This document shows positions 45,420 to 54,647 of a stretch of DNA of 64,000 nt, one piece after another. Below the pieces are notes generated by a model that worked only from the letters and a program-made list of their open reading frames with translations, had not been told where the DNA came from and ran no database searches. The position numbers and the translations under genes were made by a program. Location of the stretch: the NCBI GenBank assembly GCA_021432605.1, contig MU271144.1, positions 744,001 to 808,000 of the forward strand, given 5' to 3'. The DNA is from Coniochaeta sp. PMI_546. Its lineage: Eukaryota > Ascomycota > Sordariomycetes > Coniochaetales > Coniochaetaceae. The stretch's first letter is position 1. Each line of letters begins with the position of its first letter.

Positions 45420-46247
45420 GCAAGTCACATTTTGAGGGAAGCGTCTTTTATATGGTATAGCGGCGGCTTGGAACAGGATGCATATAATCATTTGACGATA
45501 CCAGCCTAGGGGCTACTCGGCGTTATCGGAAGATTGGACAGAGATCTCGGAAGGGGAGCATCAGCGAAGCGGCGTTCTTTTGCTATTTTACTGATTCTTT
45601 TCCATAGTCAAGTTTTCTAACGATGGCCAGGTTACTCCTTGGTGGCTTTTGAGGCTATCTAGGATAATGGAACTGTGTACCACGTACTGCAGGTTTTGAG
45701 ATTTCAGGCGTCACTTCGACCGCATCCCTATTTAATACCTTACGCAGGTGTTTCTGAAGACTCTCTCGATGGACCTTGTATGCTCAGCCGCGGGCCAGTA
45801 TGGAGCCCTCGATCATAACGCTTGCAAACATGTCCAGCTATCAGCCCCAACACTGGGTGTATAACCACCTCCTGAAGTAGAGTCTCGGAAGTGCACTTTT
45901 TAATTTCCCACTCCGCATGCAGTCTCCTTGGATTGAGCATTATAGTAGGCCGCTTGAGGCACGTGAATACCGATACAGTCGTCGATTTAAGCAGTTCAAG
46001 GTGTCCACACCTCTCGCCGTTGCCCCACAATCAGCGGGCCAAATGGGGGATCGCCTCAAAACTCTGCTCCTGCCACAAAACCAGACCGATAAGGATAAGC
46101 CAGCCACTTTCTCTGGAAAAAAGTTACCGCTCCATTCGAGATACCTCCCCCGAAACCCAAGACAGGCATCTACGTAGCGAAGAGTATACCCTGTCAACAA
46201 GGCTTAAAGTCTTATCTACTCTTGGTCTCTGACCACAAGCCGCCACC
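45420..46247. other. Spacer, SPT2 to NSA2
   Basis: 828 bases with the 3' flank of SPT2 and the promoter of NSA2. Short frames only; nothing supported. Confidence 0.45.
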
Positions 46248-47225
46248 ATGGTTCGTCCTACAATGCCTGCTGCTCTAGACAAACCATCAAGCTAACCATC
46301 CCGTCCCAAACAGCCTCAGAACGAGTACATCGAGCGTTCCATAAAGCAACACGGCCGGCGTCTAGACCACGAAGAACGCACCCGCAAGAAGGCCGCCCGC
46401 GAAGGGCACAAGGCCTCCGAAAATGCGCAGAACCTCCGCGGCCTGAGGGCCAAGCTGTACGCCAAGAAGCGGCACCACGAGAAGATCCAGCTCCGGAAGA
46501 CGATCAAGGCGCACGAGGAGCGCAACGTCAAGGGCGCCGCCGCCGAGAAGGAGCCGGCGAACCCCATCCCCTCGTACCTGCTCGACAGAGCGAACCCCAC
46601 CAACGCCAAGGCCCTGTCCACCCAGATCAAGAACAAGAGGGCCGAGAAGGCGGCCAAGTTCAGCGTGCCGCTGCCCAAGGTCAGGGGTATTGCTGAGGAG
46701 GAGATGTTCAAGGTCGTCAAGACGGGAAAGAAGACGGCCAAGAAGGCGTGGAAGCGGGTCGTCACGAAGCCCACTTTCGTCGGACCGGACTTTACACGCA
46801 GAGCACCAAAGTTCGAGCGGTTTATTCGACCCATGGGTCTGAGGTACAAGAAGGCTCACATCACGCACCCGACGCTGAATGTGTAAGTGTTCGAATTTGA
46901 GAAAAGGATGAGACATGATCGATAGGCGGCTGACCTTGTGTGACTGGAACAGGACTGTTCAACTTCCGATATTAGGAGTCAAGAAGAACCCGCAGCAGCC
47001 GCTCTACACGCAGCTCGGAGTTCTTACCAAGGGAACAATTATCGAGGTATGTTTTTTTTTACGTCCGATTCCCGTTACCCAGATGCTGACAGTCTGGTTT
47101 TCTAGGTCAATGTCTCAGATCTGGGTATTGTGACGGCCGGAGGGAAGGTGGCTTGGGGAAGATACGCGCAGATCACCAACTCGCCGGAGATGGACGGTTG
47201 CGTGAACGGTGTCCTGCTGGTATGA
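46248..47225 (+). CDS. NSA2: Ribosome biogenesis protein NSA2
   Basis: Four exons, 46248-46250, 46314-46882, 46953-47046 and 47106-47225, give 261 residues, the same length as the yeast protein. Exon 1 is the start codon alone, in a strong context (CGCCACC before ATG), directly followed by a GTTCGT donor; the 63-nt intron ends AACAG and exon 2 begins [20 protein letters not shown]. Introns 2 and 3 are 70 and 59 nt. The basic N-terminal half and the S8e-like C-terminal domain ([51 protein letters not shown]) are complete. Nsa2 is needed for 27S pre-rRNA processing in pre-60S particles. Confidence 0.96.
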
Positions 47226-47546
47226 TGTCCTACCAGGCACTAGGGGCTATTGCATGTGAATGGCGTTACGGCGTTGTAGATGGGTGGGCAAAACTCGGAA
47301 TTACTTGAACTCGCAAAGCATTACTAGCTATCAAAGAACTTTTCTAACGTGATATTGTCGTGGAAAAATCCGTTGGCTGGCCGCTTTCCATTCAAGAATG
47401 TCTCTTCTCTGATGGTTAAAGACCATTTGTGCTGCCCCTGGAGAGCTGCCGTGAGAACGTACATAGTATGTATTCCCTGCAGCTTACCACAGTACACCTG
47501 TGGAGGCATAACTTCGGAGTGGGGATATGGGAGCCACTTTAATCAG

Positions 47547-47584
47547 CGCGTCGTCGCAACGCGCTAGGAACGCGTAAAAACGCG
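47547..47584. promoter_or_regulatory. MCB-like cluster (ACGCGT and ACGCG elements)
   Basis: Four CGCG-core elements in under 40 bases: CGCGT at 47547, ACGCG at 47559, a perfect ACGCGT at 47570-47575 and ACGCG at 47580. This is the binding sequence of MBF-type (Swi6/Mbp1) cell-cycle factors. It sits between NSA2 and the long leader of the 637-residue gene, so that gene is the likely target. Confidence 0.5.
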
Positions 47585-49665
47585 CGTGGGGTTGCTGTGA
47601 CGGGAAAATGGCCCTCGATGTTGGGGGGAAGGAGCGGTTCTATGATCAGGCGTCGAGGTACTACAACATCTGTTGGTCAAGCTCCCAACGCTTCAATCTG
47701 AGCCAGCACAGCGCATAGCAATCAGACATCAACAACAATAACAACAAGGCGAGACTCAGTGGACACAATCTTCGATCTAACTCTACTACGCAGTAGGGCC
47801 ATCTCCATAGTCTACCGCATCTCCATTTTCTCCCATCCATATCCTCGCTTACCGCCAATCCCCCAGACCCGCGCGTGCTACAAAGTGCTACTGCAAGTGT
47901 GATCCGCAAATCCCCAATCGCATCGCAACATCTTCCCAGCCTCTCACTTTTATCCCGCGCACGGCCGAAGCGCAGCAACATCCCTCTCTGTCTCTCTCGG
48001 CTTGCGCTCGCTCAATCGACAGCTGCACGCCTTCATCTTCACCAGCGCCCCGCTCTGAGCTCCACTTGGCTGTCATCAACAAACCTTCCGACTCGCGACT
48101 GTTGGCCCTTACGCGGACGGGAGCGTCAAGGTTCAAGCCATCCATCCTACCCCGTCCTCTCCATGCACTGCAGAGACCAAAGACCGCGCTCCCGAGCTGC
48201 TACTGGTCGCCGCGAGCTGCAAGACCGGCAACGTTGAACGGTCCTTGAGCATCTCAATTAGCACTGTCTGCTGTTTGTCTGCTGCTATTACCATTTGCAA
48301 CCTGTCCGGTAGCGTTCGTCTCCGCCGCTCGCCGCTCGCTGGTCGCTGGCTAGATCACCGCCATCAAGCCACCAAAGGAATCCAGCTGTGGTTTGTCGCG
48401 CATCCCAGACGCGTCGACCGGAGACTTGTTGGCCAATCGACCATTATCCGTTCTGCACCACCACGGGGAGCGCATGTGCGCCTGGCCGTAACTAGAACCG
48501 GCAACGTCCACGACAGTCTGCAGCGCAAGCACCAGCAGTAGTTCCATTAGTTGGCGACCCATACACGCCTCCAGGAATCGTCGATGACCGTTGACAGCCC
48601 TTGACACCACGGCAGAAAGAGGGAAAAACGACTGCTCATCAACCTTTCCAGGGTCCCCAAGCCCTGCACTCTATCGAGCAACGGGCAGTCTGCTGCACTG
48701 CGACTGCATTGCGGTCTGAGGCGTGTTCGTTCTGACCAGTCACAACTCCGCCAGCTACTCCTCGACAGTGGGGTCCTGCATCTCAAGGCCGGGGTCTTGA
48801 GCACTAAATTGGCCCTTGTGCGTTCGCTTCGAGCTTCATCGGCTCTCCTTGCCAGTCCATTTGAAGCCCCGGACCCAGCACATCCCACTTCGTTCGCGCC
48901 ACCCGCGCAGCTGTCCGCTGTTCACCTGTCCCCTCGCTCTCTTTCGACCGTCCTCGTCGACCCAACCTCACATACGATCTACCTCTTCAATTCATCACAA
49001 CCCTCTTTACTATACATAATCGTGCGGTGCATCGGAAACATCCAAATTACCCTACATCTGTCATTCTTTTCTGTCCACCTCGTTGCCGCCGCTCTTCGGG
49101 TCGTGATAGCCCTCAACCTTTTCTCCACTATCACGACTTACATGAGAGACGACGCGAGAGCTTGACTACCTGAACCATCCTTTCACCTTGTCGTCCCCTA
49201 CCTACACGTATCGCACGCACTTCCTACCACGGATATTTCCTTTGGCTCAATTCACTTCGACCAATTTCTCAGTGTTACACCGCTCTTATAGTGGCTGTTT
49301 TTTGCCTTTCTTGACGGCCTGCTATCATAACCAGCCATCCCATTTTTGGGATTAGCCGTCCATAGCATCACCGATTTCTCGTTGCGCTCTTACGAACTGC
49401 ATCAGCTCATTATTTGCAGCCCTCTTTGGCTAGCACCAGGAGCTGTCACCTCAATATCACATCGGTGGTGTGGTATTCGCATTGTTGCGGCCGTCTTCAG
49501 TTGGGAGAGATAGTCTGCTGAGAGGAACCTTCAGGAATTGGATACAGGACAATCTCGGGGGGTTGCGACCTTTTATCTTGATCCTGTCCCCACCGCGCTC
49601 CATAGCCATACTGAACTCTCTATGAGGGGCGCCATTCCAATACTGTCTGGGCTATCTCATTCAAG
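47585..49665 (+). promoter_or_regulatory. Long CT-rich leader/promoter of the 637-residue protein
   Basis: About 2.1 kb without a supported gene. From about 47800 to 49400 the plus strand is rich in C and T and in ATCATC/TCTC tracts, like a fungal 5' leader but far longer than usual. Upstream frames of 60-120 codons occur (for example 47875-48237 and 48797-49165); none has a domain. Either the transcript has a very long leader with upstream ORFs, or a long non-coding transcript lies here. Confidence 0.4.
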
Positions 49666-51579
49666 ATGAGTCAACATTCCGGAGCCTCGACGCTCCCTCG
49701 GGGATTCAGGTTCGCGGCGCCCAGGACGCCCGAACCCTTTGTCGGCGACAACGAAGAAAACCAACTGCCTTCTCCACCAAGACCGCGTTTAAGACTAAAG
49801 AGACGCAATGTCTCTCATCAACTCTCCGCTCCCACGCAACAATTTCTAGCATCCGTCGCCGCTGCGGATTTCCCCATACCAAGCATCGAGGAACCTAATG
49901 AGCTTTCTGGGCCCGCGGAAATGACCAGTATCATTACTACATTCTCTACGAGAAATGAGCAAGACATGAGTCTTCTTGCTCCACGGGGGCGGACATTTTC
50001 CCCTCCGAAAACACCTGCGCCCGGCTATGTTCCGTCTCTCTCGCCGCCGAGATACCCCAATTGGACTCTCGACTCGACCATCAGCAGTGTGGAGTCAACC
50101 CCAGATCCCGACTATGAGTCTAGCCGACCGTCTACATCTCGGTCAACCCAGACGAGCAGTTCCCTCTTCAGCCGCTTGTCGCATATGTCTGAGGATGAGC
50201 ACTGCTCCAGTCCGCAGCTTGACGAGGATGACAAGTTTGTGCTCCTAGACGATGTGGTGGTGGCCAATGCCCGCCCTGGTCTTCGGCTGAGGGGTAAATC
50301 AAGGAAGGCCCCTTGGACCAAGGCGATGAGCACTCACTTGTGGTCAACATATGTGTTGTACCTCGAGGACCCTAAAGTCACGCCGTTCCGGATGGAGAAG
50401 AGCTGCATACCACCGCCAGGTGTTTGTATGCGGGTCGCTCGCGAGGCTCGACGCAGCTGGAAAGGCTCAAAGGCTCTGGAGAGGGCAGCGAACCCTGGAG
50501 ACGGAGACAAAAGTGGGAGCAGCACTCCCACAGGAGAAAGCTCTGCAGCTTACATGGCGTGGCCGCATACGTGCGCCGCCACGCGCGCACATCTCCGCGA
50601 GCTTTGTAAGTTGAAAGCTGCGTCCGGAACACGAGGTTTGACCTTCATGTCCCGAAGTCCGACGCCATTCAGCCAAGCTGCGGCGCGACACTGGAACCGG
50701 CGGTCTACACCAGGTCGGTCTACTGGGTTCGCTACCGACCTCTCCATGTCGCTCGCAATAAGCACTTCTGACTCTATGCAACCGCACGGCCCCCTCGCTC
50801 AGCTTACCAGTTCCACCGCGGAGGGTTCCGCAGAGCAAATCCTCTCTCCGCCGACACCTTCACTCATGCTCGGTACGTTCGAAGGAGAGCCATCTTTTGC
50901 TGAGAGACGCCGGCTCGGTTCGCCTTTCAGTGCTGCTAGAAGCTACGGACCGAGCTCTTCGAACTCACTTTCGGCTGCGTTCGACTACAATCCTATGCCG
51001 CGTCGACAAAGCAACACAATGGGAGGTCGGCGGACTCTTCAATCCCCCGTACGGCTAAGTCGATCAGGTACACAGAAGAGAAGGCATACGCAGTCAAATG
51101 TGCCTCGGAAGCGGCCAGGTTTGGTGTCTGACATCTGGCTCGACCCGTCCACTGGTAGTAGTGCACACGTCGATGCGACGCTGGCGACTGAAGCCAACGT
51201 CACGACATCGACAAGATTGGATGCCCTCTTTGGCCCACATCTTCCAGCACACCCGCTTCTGGCAACGTCGTCCAGCATGCCTGATGTCGGCGGACAGTCC
51301 GAGCCGTCCGCAGAACCTCCTCTGCCACGCCTCGGTTCACCCTTCTCCGGTACCAGTTCGAGCTTCAGTTTTCCTCGACGGACCCACCGACAACATCCGG
51401 AGAGTGTTGACTTGGGCATGCTTGGACGCCCTTTTGCGACGGTCCAGCTACAACAAGCGCCGCAGATGGATGCTGGAAGCACACGGACAGGCTTGACAGA
51501 CCGCCTTACATATATCGACCAGCGGCTGAAGGAACTCAGGAATCGAGATGCTCGGCGCCGCTCCGAGTCTCCCCTGTAA
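49666..51579 (+). CDS. Disordered protein with a W-rich SANT-like segment, function unknown
   Basis: An intronless 637-residue frame, Ser/Pro/Arg-rich throughout. One segment stands out as ordered, residues about 205-275: RLRGKSRKAPWTKAMSTHLW, then YLEDPKVTPFRMEKSCIPPP, then GVCMRVAREARRSWKG. The spacing of PWT, LW and SW with basic residues recalls a Myb/SANT or other helical DNA-binding fold, but I cannot assign a family. The rest holds many SP/TP sites (PPRYPNWTL, SPPTPSLMLG, FSPPKTPAPGY), suggesting control by proline-directed kinases such as CDK. A short helical end (LTDRLTYIDQRLKELRNRDA) may self-associate. The MCB-like cluster upstream and the SP/TP sites both hint at cell-cycle regulation; that is inference. 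Confidence 0.8.
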   Translation: MSQHSGASTLPRGFRFAAPRTPEPFVGDNEENQLPSPPRPRLRLKRRNVSHQLSAPTQQFLASVAAADFPIPSIEEPNELSGPAEMTSIITTFSTRNEQDMSLLAPRGRTFSPPKTPAPGYVPSLSPPRYPNWTLDSTISSVESTPDPDYESSRPSTSRSTQTSSSLFSRLSHMSEDEHCSSPQLDEDDKFVLLDDVVVANARPGLRLRGKSRKAPWTKAMSTHLWSTYVLYLEDPKVTPFRMEKSCIPPPGVCMRVAREARRSWKGSKALERAANPGDGDKSGSSTPTGESSAAYMAWPHTCAATRAHLRELCKLKAASGTRGLTFMSRSPTPFSQAAARHWNRRSTPGRSTGFATDLSMSLAISTSDSMQPHGPLAQLTSSTAEGSAEQILSPPTPSLMLGTFEGEPSFAERRRLGSPFSAARSYGPSSSNSLSAAFDYNPMPRRQSNTMGGRRTLQSPVRLSRSGTQKRRHTQSNVPRKRPGLVSDIWLDPSTGSSAHVDATLATEANVTTSTRLDALFGPHLPAHPLLATSSSMPDVGGQSEPSAEPPLPRLGSPFSGTSSSFSFPRRTHRQHPESVDLGMLGRPFATVQLQQAPQMDAGSTRTGLTDRLTYIDQRLKELRNRDARRRSESPL

Positions 51580-52500
51580 TATTATCACCACACACAACCG
51601 GCATCACTGATACGACATGGTCCTCCTCAGGACTGATCCGTTTCCTTGTACATGAATGCACGACACACATAACGATACTTACGAACGCTCTACGGCCATA
51701 CCGCTCCGGTGGCATGGATCGTGCCACCGACGGACCCCGAAGAAACTGGATATACCCGCTCGAAGTTGGATGGGCACATAGAAACTGACGATATACTACT
51801 GATCTGATTCTCACATAAATTGATTAATTCTGGAGAAGATGACGCTTGGAGAAATTGGACGGCATACTGGAGAGCAGAACATTCTGCAAGGGAGGGATTT
51901 CTTTTGTTTAACGGCCGGTTACTCTGATGAAAAGAGACTATGACGAAGCATTATGACTATGGAATGTTATTTGGGATTCAACTTTTACTTATTTATTTAT
52001 TGGCTACTCAACGAGTGTTGAAGGGGCTTTTGAGGTTGAGAAGCGTCACTCCAGGTTGGCCCATATGAGAGAACACGCTGGTGTTTGGTGAGGGTTAAAA
52101 AGCTGAGTGTTTTCTTGACAAGACATCGGGCAAGCTGAGGAGCACATACGCAGCGAGTTAGTGTTGATAGATGACAATGGATGCGTTACGAACCACAGCA
52201 AGTCTTTCATTGACGCGTGAGACAGAACTGACACCAAGGACAAGCTTTTAGAGTTGGTCAACCAAGTGCGGCGCGGGCCGGACTTTTAAGAGCACTAAAC
52301 GCGTTTCAGCAGCGCGTTGACAACTTGACGGCCCCCCAGAATGCGCCCGCCAATCAGAATCACATGCGCCTGCAGATGAGGTACCTGGCACTGAAGCTTT
52401 ACGACGTCCACCTTTCTTCATATCACTGACGTGAGGTTCTTCATTCCCAGTCTCCTGCGCCAAAACACTGCATTCGGCGTCTGATGCGCTCTCTGACACA
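51580..52500. other. Spacer before PER1
   Basis: 921 bases with the 3' flank of the 637-residue gene and the PER1 promoter. No gene is supported; the notable content is the ACGCGT group listed separately. Confidence 0.45.
52213..52317. promoter_or_regulatory. ACGCGT elements upstream of PER1
   Basis: ACGCGT occurs at 52213-52218 and, within the perfect palindrome AAACGCGTTT, at 52297-52306; a CGCGT follows at 52313. They lie 180-290 bases before the PER1 start. They could be MBF sites; PER1 is not a classic target. Confidence 0.4.
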
Positions 52501-53988
52501 ATGTTGATGCGAAACCGGGGGAGCCGGAGTCTTTTTCCTTTTGTTTATCCAGCACTAACGCTCATAATTGTCTTGCTTCTCGCCAGTCCCGCCCATGCCT
52601 CCGTTGGCGACCGTCTCCCGGAGTTCCGCGAATGCGTTGAAGTATGTACAATCTTTCCACTCCTCGGGTTGTCCTATACTGACCATGTTATTCTCCCTAC
52701 TAAAGGTCTGCGAGCGCGAGAACTGCGGCCCCGACGCCGAGCACCACACCCCTATCCGTGCGCGCCGTCCCCTCCTCTACTTCCTCCTCTCCACTCGACA
52801 ACCTCTAACAGCTTCTTGTGTCCAGCCTTCCACCACCGTCTCCTCCTCTGGACCTGCCCGCAAGAATGCGACCACACCTGCCAAGGCATAATCACCCTCC
52901 GCCGGACCACAGCCAGCCCTCCCCTCCCCGTGGTGCAGTTCCACGGCAAGTGGCCCTTCCGCCGCTTCCTGGGCATGCAAGAGCCCTTCTCCGTCCTGTG
53001 CAGCCTCGGCAACCTGTGGGCGCATTACAACGGCCTCTACAATCGAATCCGCCCCAGCCTCCCGGCGTCGTACCCGCTGCGGCCGTGGTACGAGCTCCTC
53101 GCGAAGGTCGGCATGGCGAGTTGGGTCTTTTCCGCCATCTTCCACACCAGAGACTTCCCCATCACGGAGACGCTGGATTACCTCGCTGCCGGGGCGAGCG
53201 TCATGTACGGGCTCTACTACACGCCGATCCGGGTGTTTAGGCTCGACAAGCCCACGCCCACGAAGCAGTCCGTCCTGCGCGTCTGGACGGCGACGTGCGC
53301 GGCGCTGTACTTGGCCCATGTCTCGTACCTGCTGCTGGTGAGGTGGGACTACGGCTACAACATGGCCGCCAACGTGGTCTGCGGCATCGTGCAGAACGCG
53401 CTGTGGACCTGGTTCAGCGTCCAGAGGTGGAGGGAGAGCCACCGCGCCTGGGCCGTCTGGCCGGGCCTGGTGGTCGCGTGGGTGCTCGTGGCTATGAGCC
53501 TGGAGCTGCTGGACTTCCCGCCGATTTGGGGCGTGGTGGATGCGCATTCGCTGTGGCATTTGGGCACTATTGCGCCTACTGTGCTGTTCTATAAGTGAGT
53601 ATCCGTCTCGGTTTTTGTATCCCTGTTCATTCTCAATGATCTCGATCTGCCCCTCTTCTGTCGATCACGTCCCTCTGGGTGTCGGTTTGGTCGAAGTAAC
53701 ATGCGACGTGGTTGTTGTTGGGCATCCTCTGTCCGGGAAACTGATGAAAGGTCGTCATGATCGACCACCTAAGGCCCATTCTGTCCGTTCTGTCCAATAC
53801 GACCCCAGTTTGGTCTGAGCGCGAAGTATTTTCCTTTTTCGCCCGAGCATATTACGAGTGTTATCTTTCGGCGTCTTCAGACATGCGATAACCAGGGGAA
53901 TCTGAAGGAGAAGCTAATGTGCCGTCATAGCTTCCTTGTTAAGGACGCACAAGCCGATATTGCCTCCAGCGAGAGACTCAAGCTATAG
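52501..53988 (+). CDS. PER1: GPI-lipid remodelling protein PER1 (PGAP3 family)
   Basis: Four exons, 52501-52641, 52706-52757, 52826-53594 and 53931-53988, give 339 residues. Introns are 64, 68 and 336 nt. Joins restore the family core: RECVEVCERENCGPDAEHH, then HTPIPFHHRLLLWTCPQECD, and at the end TVLFYNFLVKDAQADIASSE closing with RLKL. The long last intron is needed because reading through stops at once (TVLFYK) and loses this conserved tail. Residues 1-33 are a signal sequence. Conserved Cys pairs lie in the lumenal part, followed by about seven membrane segments and the CREST-type histidines in DAHSLWHLGT. Per1/PGAP3 removes the sn-2 acyl chain of GPI anchors in the secretory pathway. Confidence 0.92.
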
Positions 53989-54647
53989 CCCAAGAGGCGA
54001 AACTGAGCGGGATAATCATTGAAATCGTTACGGTCAATGAACACTCTGATAAAGACGGCCACTGGCAGATACATAACGAAAGAGGAAGCAGCCAAGGAAA
54101 TCACAATGAACAGGCAGCCAGGCGTCAATATCAATGCTCGCAACCTCCTGCGTTATTTCTCGAAAGAGAAACCACGCTCAGTGTTGTCGCTCTGGAGAGT
54201 TCGGAGTCTGAGACGGTTCATCGGCAATAAATCTAGATGTGATGATGTACGTGAACTGCTCGACTGGAGCTGCTCAGATTGCCCTGACTGTCAGCATCAG
54301 AAGATCAAAACAGCGACCAGAACGTACGACATTTAAGGATTCCGTGGTAGTCATCTACAAGGAGTATGAGTCGAGTCAGGGTCGAACACACTAAAGTAAA
54401 CCAAAGTCACAAGAAGCCGAAACTTAAAAGCAATGTTGCTTGAATAGGGGACTATCTAGGTGGTTGTTGCAGGCTTGCATTTTCCCTCCTAATCATACAA
54501 TTCCTCCCGTTTTCTCCAATACTCGTAGGAACGTAATCGAAGAATCCAAAGCGGAGCAGACCCCCTGCTACCAATTATTTCATTGTGTCCTTCATTTGAT
54601 AATCGTACTCCAGCGCACTTGTCTGTCCCCTTTGCCGAATGAGGAAC
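53989..54647. other. Convergent 3' spacer, PER1/NUP159
   Basis: 659 bases between two stop codons. A 105-codon plus frame (54019-54336) and a hydrophobic minus frame (53925-54143) overlap each other; neither has a recognised domain. Confidence 0.4.

Noticed and set aside
53925-54336. Overlapping 72- and 105-codon frames after PER1
   Set aside because: They lie on opposite strands over the same bases and the first overlaps the last PER1 exon; no domain in either.
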